Source: an uncultured Desulfuromonadales bacterium (GTDB taxonomy: Bacteria > Desulfobacterota > Desulfuromonadia > Desulfuromonadales > Geopsychrobacteraceae). From it: 6,733 nucleotides of DNA. The stretch spans positions 1 through 6,733 of the forward strand of contig CAMYNC010000175.1 in NCBI GenBank assembly GCA_947259685.1. The letters run 5' to 3'. This document shows, one piece after another, positions 1 through 6,605 of the stretch; within the stretch, counting starts at the first letter, position 1; each line of letters begins with the position of its first letter. The translations under genes and the position numbers were made by a program. A model generated the notes under the pieces. That model saw only the letters and a list, made by a program, of their open reading frames with translations. It did no database searches and was not told where the DNA came from.

Positions 1-194
1 GCGGCGAATAGCACAAGTCATTGAATTGCCTGAGCACTCCAAAAATCACCGCTGAACCTTTGGGTGCAGCTTAGATTTTTGAAGCACTCATTCAATCCAA
101 GCACTTGCACTCTTCATCTACCTATTACTCACTGATTCAGGTTTAATCGAAAATATCGTTCGTAAAGTCTGAACAATTGGCAAAGTTGAACGAA
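1..194. other. AT-rich intergenic region beyond the pepF stop
   Basis: No convincing gene is visible in this stretch on either strand; it is clearly richer in A and T than the genes that follow. Its main content is the fold-back at 14-107. A small hairpin, GTTGA (185-189) with TCAAC (195-199), overlaps the pepF stop codon and is followed on the minus strand by only three T, so it is at best a weak terminator. Very short open frames touch the left edge on both strands but cannot be judged without the flanking sequence. Confidence 0.6.
14..107. repeat. long imperfect inverted repeat (fold-back)
   Basis: Read directly, the two halves pair as follows: CAAGT (14-18) with ACTTG (103-107); ATTGAAT (20-26) with ATTCAAT (90-96); 32-47 with 74-89 at 13 of 16 positions, including the uninterrupted CAAAAATC (40-47) with GATTTTTG (74-81); and a tip hairpin GCTG (51-54) with CAGC (67-70) extended by ACC/GGT. 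This gives about 32 pairs in 94 bases, with a five-base bulge at 27-31. No U-tract follows either end, so it is not a classic intrinsic terminator. It could be a palindromic intergenic element (REP- or MITE-like), the 3' structure of the pepF message, or a structured RNA. Its identity is not determined. Confidence 0.5.
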
Positions 195-1976
195 TCAACC
201 CTTTTCGACAAGAGATTTCAACTCCCCCAACAACCCCCAAACAAAATCATACCCCTTCTGCCAAAAATTCGGATCACTCAAATCGATCCCGAAGGGCTCC
301 AATAATTGCTGCGGTGGAGCACTGCCTCCGGCCTTGAGCAGTTCCAGATAGAGCGGCACAAAATCCTCTCCTTGCTCCAGATACTGCTGGTACAGCGCCA
401 ACACCAACAGCTCGCCAAACACATAGGAGTAGCAATAAAACCGGGCATGGATGAAATGGCTGATATAGGCCCAGCCCCAGCGGTAGGGTGGAATCATCTC
501 AATGGAGTCGCCAAACAGCTTGGCATTCTCCTGCCACCAGAGCTCGCAGTAATCATCCGGCGATAACAGTTGCTCGGCGCGCTTTTTATGCGCCGCCAAT
601 TCGAAGCGGGTCAGAGCGTTCTGCCGGAAGGTGGTGGCGATGATCTCTTCCAGTTTCACGCAGAGCAGCTCGATGCGCAGCTGCTTGTCCCTCTCCTGGT
701 CGAGCAGTTGCCGGGTCAGCAGCATTTCGCCGAACACGCTGGCGGTTTCCGCCAACGGCAGCGGTGCCTGATAGTGGTAGAGGTTCTGCTCCTGCGACAG
801 CGCAAAGTGCACCCCGTGCCCCAGCTCATGGGCCATGGTCGAGACATCGCGCAGGTTGCCGGTGTGGTTCAGCAGCACATAGGGCTGATAGCCGGGCAGC
901 ATTCCCATGCAGAAGGCCCCGCCGGTTTTCCCTGCAGCCGGGTGACTGTCGATCCTTCCGTCTTGGAAAAACCCTTCCGCCAGGGTCGCCAGTTGCGGCG
1001 AGAAGCTGCGGAAAGAACTGAGCACCAGCTGCTTGGCCTCTCGCAGGCTGAATTGCCGATGACTGCCGGGCAGCGGGGCATAGATGTCGGTATTCTTCAT
1101 GGTCTGAAGGCCGAGCAGCTGTTTTTTCAGCGCGAAATACTCACGCGCCAGCCCGTAGTTCTGCTCGGTGACCGCCATCATCTGTTCGACCATCTCCGGT
1201 TCGGTCTCACTCGTCAAGTGGGTCGGGGTCATCAGGTCGGGGTAGTTGCGCAGCTCCCCCTCCCGCTCATGGTCGAGCAGCAGATTGTTGAAACAGGCGG
1301 TCAGCACCAAAGAATGTTCTTCATGCTTGGCTAAAAAGGTGCTGAAGGCCCGTTCCCGGACCTCAGCATCGGCATGATAGAGCAGCGAGAGCAGCTCTTC
1401 GCCGGTGACCTCCCTGGCTTGTTCTTCGCCAGGGTGGGAGAATTGAAATTTGAACGCCGAGGTCAGTTCGTCAAACAGCTGACTGAACGCCTCTTTGCCG
1501 GTCAGGTCTTTGCGCTTTAACGCCTGCTCGACCTCTTCGCTCAACGTGTAGGGGGCGCCTTTGCGCAGCTGGTTCAGGTAGTGCCGATAGGGAGCAAGGC
1601 TGAGGTCTTGTCTCAGTTGCTCGAACTGGGCAGTTTCAAGCGTCATCAACTCCAGCTCAAAAAACAGCAGGGTTTCACTGACCCGGGACCAGTCTTCCCG
1701 GACCCTGGCCAACAGCAGTTTGTGTGGGTCGGGCTGGCTGTCGGCACAGAACAGCAACTGGGCGTAGAGATAGGGGAGCAGACCCTGTTTCTGCTGCTGT
1801 TCGTAAGTACTCAAGGCGGTTGCCAGGGCGTTGGCACTCAGTTGCGAGATGGTTCCTTTATAGCGCTCACTGAAGCGTTCGGCTGATATGCTCAGCGTCT
1901 GCATATCGGTGCTGATTTGAGGATCTTCCGGGGACTGGTAAAGTTTACCTAAATCCCATGTCAATCTGTCTGTCAT
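195..1976 (-). CDS. pepF: M3 family oligoendopeptidase F (PepF-like zinc metallopeptidase)
   Basis: Cytosolic zinc metallopeptidase predicted to hydrolyse short oligopeptides, contributing to peptide recycling. From the chosen start the protein has 593 residues, close to the roughly 600 usual for PepF. The active site is intact: H383-E384-L-G-H387 is the HExxH zinc motif with E384 as catalytic base, and E410 in LAETAS is the expected third zinc ligand. The C-terminal Tyr-rich segment FYCYSYVFGELL is typical of the substrate-binding part of M3 peptidases, and the N-terminal part is the helical domain of the oligoendopeptidase F group. No signal peptide or membrane segment is seen. The open frame extends upstream to an ATG at 2087, but that codon has no ribosome site. 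The ATG at 1976 has AAGGAGG eight bases upstream and a promoter beyond it. The gene is divergent from the lipoprotein gene at 2127 and appears to be its own transcription unit. The family call is firm; the precise peptide substrates are unknown. Confidence 0.93.
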   Translation of the reverse strand: MTDRLTWDLGKLYQSPEDPQISTDMQTLSISAERFSERYKGTISQLSANALATALSTYEQQQKQGLLPYLYAQLLFCADSQPDPHKLLLARVREDWSRVSETLLFFELELMTLETAQFEQLRQDLSLAPYRHYLNQLRKGAPYTLSEEVEQALKRKDLTGKEAFSQLFDELTSAFKFQFSHPGEEQAREVTGEELLSLLYHADAEVRERAFSTFLAKHEEHSLVLTACFNNLLLDHEREGELRNYPDLMTPTHLTSETEPEMVEQMMAVTEQNYGLAREYFALKKQLLGLQTMKNTDIYAPLPGSHRQFSLREAKQLVLSSFRSFSPQLATLAEGFFQDGRIDSHPAAGKTGGAFCMGMLPGYQPYVLLNHTGNLRDVSTMAHELGHGVHFALSQEQNLYHYQAPLPLAETASVFGEMLLTRQLLDQERDKQLRIELLCVKLEEIIATTFRQNALTRFELAAHKKRAEQLLSPDDYCELWWQENAKLFGDSIEMIPPYRWGWAYISHFIHARFYCYSYVFGELLVLALYQQYLEQGEDFVPLYLELLKAGGSAPPQQLLEPFGIDLSDPNFWQKGYDFVWGLLGELKSLVEKG

Positions 1977-1984
1977 CCTACTGG

Positions 1985-1991
1985 CCTCCTT
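1985..1991 (-). promoter_or_regulatory. pepF ribosome binding site that decides the start
   Basis: The minus strand reads AAGGAGG, followed by eight bases and then ATG at 1976. This is a near-perfect Shine-Dalgarno at ideal spacing. The competing upstream ATG at 2087 has only pyrimidine-rich sequence in front of it. This moves the start 37 codons downstream of the longest open frame. Confidence 0.85.
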
Positions 1992-2018
1992 GGTGGATTC
2001 ACTTAACAGGTGCAATTC

Positions 2019-2048
2019 ACTATCTCTGAACAGGGATTTTTCTGTCAA
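2019..2048 (-). promoter_or_regulatory. sigma-70-type promoter for pepF
   Basis: On the minus strand a consensus -35 TTGACA (2043-2048) is followed after 18 bases by GATAGT (2019-2024), which matches the -10 consensus at four of six positions. Transcription would begin near 2012, giving a leader of about 36 bases before the ATG at 1976. The position excludes the 2087 start for a message made from this promoter. No promoter of similar quality is visible for the divergent lipoprotein gene. Confidence 0.6.
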
Positions 2049-2126
2049 TTTAAAAGCCAGGTCGCTGGTTATTGTGCTGGCAAACATTCTAAACAGAAGT
2101 AGTCATCCATTTCTGGGGAGAACGAA

Positions 2127-2498
2127 ATGCAAAAGATAGCAGTTTTGTTAGGGCTTGTCCTGCTGCTCGTAGGCTGTGCCGGGTCACAAACGGCCCCCGA
2201 TGGTGGGAGCTGGGAAGATTATAATCGGGCAAAGTATCAGCTGGTTGTGACCTATCAAGCCACCGAGGTCGCCGATTGCGAGCTACTGGGCGCTGTTTCC
2301 GGTACCGGCTACAGAGACATGCAGAATGCCAAAGATGCTGCTGAACAACAGGCGGTGATTCTGGGTGCCGATCATTTGTATTATCAAAACCTTTCGAATG
2401 AACGACTTCCCTATCGCTGGCGGCGCGGTGAAAGAGAGCTCTTTTATGCCGATGGCACGGCTTACCGCTGTAGCAAAACAGTCGGCCCGGCACCTTAA
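2127..2498 (+). CDS. DUF4156-like outer-membrane lipoprotein
   Basis: A 123-residue small lipoprotein. The N-terminus has a lysine-bearing start, a hydrophobic run, and the lipobox LVGC with Cys17 as the lipidation site. Residue +2 is Ala rather than Asp, which by the Enterobacteria-type rule favours release to the outer membrane. The mature part resembles the DUF4156 pattern: a Cys in ADCELLGAVSG (C51), an AA-rich helix leading to LGADHLYY, and a terminal GTAYRC (C115). C51 and C115 could form a disulfide in the periplasm; that is inference. The start is supported by GGGGAG six bases before the ATG. The biochemical role of the family is not established as far as I know. It stands alone between the divergent pepF and the downstream kinase, which has its own promoter. 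The DUF assignment rests on recalled sequence pattern, not on a search. Confidence 0.8.
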   Translation: MQKIAVLLGLVLLLVGCAGSQTAPDGGSWEDYNRAKYQLVVTYQATEVADCELLGAVSGTGYRDMQNAKDAAEQQAVILGADHLYYQNLSNERLPYRWRRGERELFYADGTAYRCSKTVGPAP

Positions 2499-2580
2499 CC
2501 GCAACATTTTACGAAAACCAAGAGCGATCGGCAGCCGGAAAAGGCCGCGCAACTTGTATCGATTGGCGAAATAATTACCT

Positions 2581-2609
2581 TTTAATGGCAGCGAAAAGCG
2601 CTTTATAAT
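2581..2609 (+). promoter_or_regulatory. probable promoter of the receiver-kinase gene
   Basis: A perfect -10 hexamer TATAAT lies at 2604-2609, in the 159-base gap before the kinase. The best -35 candidates at normal spacing, TTTAAT (2581-2586, 17-base spacer) or TTAATG (2582-2587, 16-base spacer), match the consensus at only three positions, so the promoter may depend on an activator. The start site would be near 2616, leaving a leader of about 40 bases. The gene's ribosome site is the purine run GGAGGGGGG at 2643-2651. Confidence 0.5.
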
Positions 2610-2623
2610 GACCTGACTCATTA
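2606..2623. repeat. inverted repeat over the -10 and start site (possible operator)
   Basis: TAATGA (2606-2611), six bases, then TCATTA (2618-2623) form a perfect inverted repeat that overlaps the -10 box and the predicted start site. Just upstream, AAAGCGCTTT (2595-2604) is a ten-base palindrome touching the first T of the -10. Either could be a binding site for a dimeric repressor. Short AT-rich palindromes also occur by chance, so this is tentative. Confidence 0.3.
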
Positions 2624-2657
2624 ATTTGCCTAGCGAACATGCGGAGGGGGGCGAAGT

Positions 2658-4901
2658 ATGAACAGCGGGGCAATCCACATCCTCCTGGTCGAAAATTCCG
2701 AAACTGATGCGGCGTTGATTTGCCAGGCTCTGCAGTCTGATTCCGATCGGTTGAGCTTAACCGTCGTTCCAAACATTACAGCCGCGGGCAACTTCCTGAA
2801 AAAGACCATTCCCGATCTGGCGATCATCGATTTGCAGCTGCCCGATGGTAATGGCCTCGAACTTTTGGCCGCAGGCCAAGCTGAGCCTGCCTTTCCCGCT
2901 GTGATCCTGGGCAATAGCGATGACGCACAAACGGCGCTGAAAGCAATCAAGGCCGGAGCGCTCGATTATCTTGTCAAGTCAGCCGCGATGCTGTCCGAAT
3001 TGCCGCGCAGGGTCAGGAAAGGCCTCGAAGAATGGACCCTTATCGTCGAGCGCAGGCAGGCAACAGAGGCGCTTCGCGAGAGCGAAGAGCAATTCCGCTC
3101 ATTTTTTGAATCGGCCGCTTCCGGCATGGCGATCATCAGCCCGGAAGGGAAGGCACTGAAGCTAAATCCGATATTTAGTCAGCTGTCCGGCTACAGCGAG
3201 ACCGAGGCTTTGGAAAAGAATGTTCTCGAGGTGACCCACCCCGAGGATCGGGAAGTGACGCAGCGGCTCTACGACGAGATTCGCTCAGGTCGTCGCCGGA
3301 TCGTTGAGCAAGAAAAACGCTATCTGTGCAAAGACGGTTCGGTTGTCTGGGGCCATGCCACCGTAGCGGGGGTGTTTGCCGCTGATGGAACCCTGAGTTG
3401 CTTTGCCACCAATGTCCAGAATATCACCAGGCGCAAGCAGGCCGAGGAGGCGCTACGGCAAAGCGAGGAACGGTTCCGCACCGTCTTCAACAATGCCGCC
3501 GCGGGGATGGTGACTCTTTCGCCGCAGGGACGTTTTCTGGATGTGAATGAGGCGTTTTGCGGTTTCACCGGTTATTCCAGGGAGCAGCTGCTCCAGCTGC
3601 GGGTACCGGATATCACTCACCCCGAGGACCAGGAACAAACCGCCGAAAACTACCGACAGCTCGGTAATGGCCAGCGCCGGGAAATCAATTATCAGAAGCG
3701 CTTTCTGCGTCAGGACGGCAGCACTCTCTGGGGACATGTCTCGGTCGCAGCAGTGCCGGATGGCGATGATTTGCCTCTCTACTACATCGGCCTGGTGCAG
3801 GATATTACCGAATCCAAGCGGGTTCAGGATCAGATCCGCAAGTCGCAGCAGATGTTGCAACTGATTCTCGACAACATTCCCCAGCATGTGTTCTGGAAAG
3901 ATCGCAATTCCGTTTATCTCGGCTGCAATCGTAACTTCGCCCGGGTGGCGGGGGTGGTAAAGCCCCAGGACCTGATCGGTAAAACCGACTATGACCTGGC
4001 CTGGAAAAAGGTCGAGAGTGATTTCTTCCGCGAGTGCGACCGCCGGGTGATGGAGGCAGATAACTCAGAGTTGCATATCATCGAGCCGCAGCTCCAGGCA
4101 AGCGGCAAGCAGGCCTGGCTCGACACCAATAAGATTCCCCTGCATGACGATGCCGGCCGGGTGGTCGGCATCCTCGGTACCTTCGAGGACATTACCGAAC
4201 GCAAGCAGGCCGAGGAGAAACTGATCGCCGCCAACCGGGAGTTGGATGCCTTTGTCTACACCGTTTCCCACGATCTGCGCAGCCCGCTGACGCCGATCAT
4301 CGGCTATGCTGAGCATCTACAAGAGAGCTGTCGGGACCTACTGGACCAACAGTCCCTCGACTCTCTGGCCGAGATCGGAAACCAGGCACAGTGCATGCTG
4401 AGGCTGTTGGAAGATCTGCTCGTCCTGGCCAAAGTCGGCCATCTGCAGCGCCCTGCCGAACCGATCGATTCCAACCAGGTTTTAGAGGAGGTTCTCCTCA
4501 GTCTCGGCAGCCGACTCGCCGAAGTTGGCCTGCGGACCAAGATTCAGCCATTGCCCGAATGCCGCATCCCGCAGTCCCTGCTGATGCAGATTTTCCATAA
4601 CCTGATTGAAAATGCCATCTGCTATGCTGGGCGCGAGGGTAGCCGCATCGAAATCGGCGGCGAGCGCAAGGGAAGCCTGGTGCGCCTCTCGGTTGGTGAC
4701 CATGGCCCGGGAATTCCCAAAGCGGAGCGTCGCCAGATCTTCGAGGTCTTTTACCGCTGTGCAGCGGACCAAAAGGCCCCCGGAACCGGGGTCGGGCTGG
4801 CCACCGTGCAGAAGATTGCCCGCCTTTATGGCGGACGCGCCTGGGTTGAGGAGACGCCGGGGGGCGGCAGCACCTTTGTGGTAGCGTTGCGGGATGGATA
4901 G
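2658..4901 (+). CDS. soluble hybrid sensor histidine kinase, REC-PAS-PAS-PAS-HisKA-HATPase
   Basis: A 747-residue cytoplasmic kinase with no membrane segment or signal peptide. Domains in order: an N-terminal receiver (about 6-122) with phospho-acceptor D58 and conserved K107; PAS 1 (about 141-260); PAS 2 (about 267-388); PAS 3 (about 395-515); a HisKA domain with phospho-accepting H538 in VSHDLRSPL; and an ATPase domain with N-box N648/N652, G1 box D681-H-G-P-G, F-box F695 and G2 box G709-T-G-V-G-L. Kinase residues all look intact. The receiver is unusual: the acidic pair is E12-N13 and the usual Thr/Ser after strand 4 is G85. The kinase probably autophosphorylates in response to a ligand or redox state sensed by the PAS domains and may be tuned by an upstream kinase through the receiver. 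There is no DNA-binding or other output domain, and no partner regulator is adjacent, so the target is unknown. The start is supported by the GGAGG-containing run about ten bases upstream. An intrinsic terminator follows, so the gene is probably monocistronic. Confidence 0.93.
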   Translation: MNSGAIHILLVENSETDAALICQALQSDSDRLSLTVVPNITAAGNFLKKTIPDLAIIDLQLPDGNGLELLAAGQAEPAFPAVILGNSDDAQTALKAIKAGALDYLVKSAAMLSELPRRVRKGLEEWTLIVERRQATEALRESEEQFRSFFESAASGMAIISPEGKALKLNPIFSQLSGYSETEALEKNVLEVTHPEDREVTQRLYDEIRSGRRRIVEQEKRYLCKDGSVVWGHATVAGVFAADGTLSCFATNVQNITRRKQAEEALRQSEERFRTVFNNAAAGMVTLSPQGRFLDVNEAFCGFTGYSREQLLQLRVPDITHPEDQEQTAENYRQLGNGQRREINYQKRFLRQDGSTLWGHVSVAAVPDGDDLPLYYIGLVQDITESKRVQDQIRKSQQMLQLILDNIPQHVFWKDRNSVYLGCNRNFARVAGVVKPQDLIGKTDYDLAWKKVESDFFRECDRRVMEADNSELHIIEPQLQASGKQAWLDTNKIPLHDDAGRVVGILGTFEDITERKQAEEKLIAANRELDAFVYTVSHDLRSPLTPIIGYAEHLQESCRDLLDQQSLDSLAEIGNQAQCMLRLLEDLLVLAKVGHLQRPAEPIDSNQVLEEVLLSLGSRLAEVGLRTKIQPLPECRIPQSLLMQIFHNLIENAICYAGREGSRIEIGGERKGSLVRLSVGDHGPGIPKAERRQIFEVFYRCAADQKAPGTGVGLATVQKIARLYGGRAWVEETPGGGSTFVVALRDG

Positions 4902-4947
4902 CGCCGGTTCTTTGCGCAAGAGGCGTCCGACAAAACGAAAGTGCCAG

Positions 4948-4984
4948 CCGGCCGGGAGGGTGATCTGCTTCCGGCCGGTTTTTT
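4948..4984 (+). terminator. intrinsic terminator after the receiver-kinase gene
   Basis: CCGGCCGG plus GAG (4948-4958) pairs with CTT plus CCGGCCGG (4968-4978) to make an 11-base stem with one G-U pair and a nine-base loop, followed at once by six T (4979-4984). It lies 46 bases past the kinase stop codon. It separates the kinase from the HD-GYP gene and implies that the latter has its own promoter. Confidence 0.9.
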
Positions 4985-5144
4985 CGCGGTTAATGAGTTA
5001 TGCTAGAAATTGTTGCAGAGATATGGCATCTTACCTCCTGCGCTTGCCATCCTCGTCTCCTGGACCAACCTGCCGGCAGTAATCAGCGACTTGCATATCC
5101 GCCGGCATTACCTCTGGCGGGGTAGCAGCGGGCGCCTCCAAACT
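4985..5144 (+). other. leader region upstream of the HD-GYP gene
   Basis: These 160 bases between the terminator and the chosen ATG must hold the promoter of the downstream operon, yet no strong sigma-70 or sigma-54 site is visible. The best candidate is TAGAAA near 5004-5009 with a poor -35 inside the T-run. Two structured elements are present: a ten-base perfect palindrome CTGCCGGCAG (5070-5079), and a hairpin CCGCCGG (5099-5105) with CTGGCGG (5114-5120), seven pairs including one G-U, around an eight-base loop. The in-frame codons from a TTG at 5010 are open through this region, but they encode nothing recognisable and have no ribosome site. No match to a c-di-GMP riboswitch consensus was seen. 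Confidence 0.4.
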
Positions 5145-6605
5145 ATGACCGATACAAATGAGAAGTATTCGCAGCATTCCCCAGTGAGAGCAGCTGAGCC
5201 ACAACACAGCCAACTCCCTGGGAAACAGACTCCGCCTGCTCCGCGCCGCAGGCCGTTGAGCCTGGGCATCAAGTTCAAGGTTTCCTTGATCACCCTGGTT
5301 CTGATTACCCTGATCACCGCAGGGTCGTCCCTGGTGGTGATCAACATCATGGACAGGGTGCTGCTGCAGTCCCTGTTTAAGCGGGGCAGCTCCATCGGAC
5401 TGAGCACTGCGACTCCCGCAGGGTACAGTATCCTGGCCAATGATCGCCTGGCCCTCGACAACCTCGCTGCGCAGATCGAAAGCTCCCAGGATGACATTCT
5501 CTACCTGGCCATCCTCGACGTTAAAGGGGAGGTCCTGGCCCACAGCCGAATGGAGGCAACCGGTGCTCCTCTCGAAAGGGCCGAGGGCCTCCTGATCAAA
5601 CAGGGGGAGAATTTTTCGGTCAGACAGATCACCCGCGAAGGGCGCCCCCGCTACGAATTCCAGGTCCCAATCTTCTTTAGCGACAACCGGGTCGGGTCGG
5701 TCATTTTCGGCATCGATGCCGATACCCTGGTGGCTTCAAAGAGGTCGGCCCGCAGCCAGATCATCGGCATCTCGGCCCTGGCCCTGGTGTTTGGCATGGT
5801 CGGCAGCTTTTTCCTTTCGAACTTTATTACCAATCCGATCAAACGCCTGGCAACCGGGGTTTCCCGGATCAAGGCGGGTAATTACCAGGTTGAAGTCGCC
5901 GTCACCTCCACCGATGAACTGGGCGAACTGACGCGAAATTTCAATGCTATGTCCAAGGTCATCAAACAGCAGAAGGAAAGCCTCGAAGGCTCAGCAAAAG
6001 AGCTTGAAGAATCGTATCTTTCAACGGTCCGTATCCTGGCGGCAGCCCTTGATGCCCGCGACAACTACACCTTCGGTCATTCTTCCCGGGTCGCCAAACT
6101 CTCCCTGCTGATCGGCCGAAAGCTGAAGCTTGGCGAAAGCGAGCTCAAAGACCTGGAAATGGCCTGCTTTCTCCACGATATCGGTAAGATTCACGTGCCT
6201 GACGAGATTCTCAACAAACAGACCCCTCTCGATGATCAGGAAAAAGCGATCATCATGCAGCACCCCAAGCAAGGGGCTGAGATCCTCGGTTTGGCCGAGT
6301 CGCTGCGCAAGTACGTCCCCGTGGTCTTGCATCACCACGAATGGTACAATGGTCAGGGTTATCCCGACGGCCTGAAAGACGGAGAGATCCACCCCTATGC
6401 CCAGATCGTTTCCATTGCCGATTGTTTCGACGCCATGACCACCTCCCGACCCTACCGCCAGGGGTGTACACCTGAAGACGCAGCGACGGAAATAAGCAAA
6501 TTCAGAGGGACCCAGTTCGCCCCACATCAGGTCGACCTGTTTCTGGAAGCCATTGTTGATTATGAATATGAACAAGATCCGGTGTTTTACGGAGAATCGG
6601 TATGA
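5145..6605 (+). CDS. membrane HAMP/HD-GYP protein, predicted c-di-GMP phosphodiesterase
   Basis: Predicted inner-membrane phosphodiesterase that degrades cyclic-di-GMP; 486 residues from the ATG at 5145. A Pro/Gln-rich, positively charged cytosolic tail (1-42) ends in RRR, followed by TM1 (about 43-67), a periplasmic sensor of about 135 residues that looks like a single Cache/PAS-like fold (ILYLAILDVKGEVLAHS), TM2 (about 205-227), HAMP (about 226-279), a short coiled linker, and HD-GYP (about 290-475). Catalytic and metal residues appear complete: H312 in GHSSRVA, H344-D345 with K348 in HDIGK, H373, H397-H398-E399, G405-Y406-P407, and D426 in SIAD. HD-GYP enzymes open c-di-GMP to pGpG or GMP; activity here is inferred from residue conservation. 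The frame is open upstream to a TTG at 5010, but that extension lacks a ribosome site. The chosen ATG also has only a weak one, so the start is the least certain part. The stop overlaps the next gene by ATGA. Confidence 0.92.
   Translation: MTDTNEKYSQHSPVRAAEPQHSQLPGKQTPPAPRRRPLSLGIKFKVSLITLVLITLITAGSSLVVINIMDRVLLQSLFKRGSSIGLSTATPAGYSILANDRLALDNLAAQIESSQDDILYLAILDVKGEVLAHSRMEATGAPLERAEGLLIKQGENFSVRQITREGRPRYEFQVPIFFSDNRVGSVIFGIDADTLVASKRSARSQIIGISALALVFGMVGSFFLSNFITNPIKRLATGVSRIKAGNYQVEVAVTSTDELGELTRNFNAMSKVIKQQKESLEGSAKELEESYLSTVRILAAALDARDNYTFGHSSRVAKLSLLIGRKLKLGESELKDLEMACFLHDIGKIHVPDEILNKQTPLDDQEKAIIMQHPKQGAEILGLAESLRKYVPVVLHHHEWYNGQGYPDGLKDGEIHPYAQIVSIADCFDAMTTSRPYRQGCTPEDAATEISKFRGTQFAPHQVDLFLEAIVDYEYEQDPVFYGESV

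Noticed and set aside
1..49. Possible minus-strand gene starting with GTG near 49, with AAAGG upstream, running off the left edge
   Set aside because: Sixteen codons within the fold-back give no recognisable product. The AAAGG site lies in the hairpin loop and could be accidental.
2..55. Possible C-terminal tail of an upstream plus-strand gene, ending in a TGA at 53-55
   Set aside because: Only 17 codons are available, they overlap the fold-back, and no family can be recognised. It cannot be separated from chance.
570..1334. Long plus-strand open frame of 254 codons
   Set aside because: It lies wholly inside pepF on the opposite strand. Its translation is rich in Gln, Arg and His, as expected for the complement of a gene rich in Leu and Glu, and shows no recognisable domain.
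2499..2560. Terminator for the DUF4156 lipoprotein gene
   Set aside because: Only a three-base GCC/GGC pairing around an A-run was found, with no T-tract. Nothing acceptable is visible.
5010..5144. 45-residue N-terminal extension of the HD-GYP protein from a TTG codon
   Set aside because: No ribosome site precedes the TTG, and the segment has no recognisable domain. The ATG at 5145 leads directly into a normal charged tail plus first membrane helix.
4985..5144. c-di-GMP (GEMM-type) riboswitch upstream of the HD-GYP gene
   Set aside because: The expected conserved blocks were looked for by eye and are absent; only unrelated GC-rich hairpins are present.
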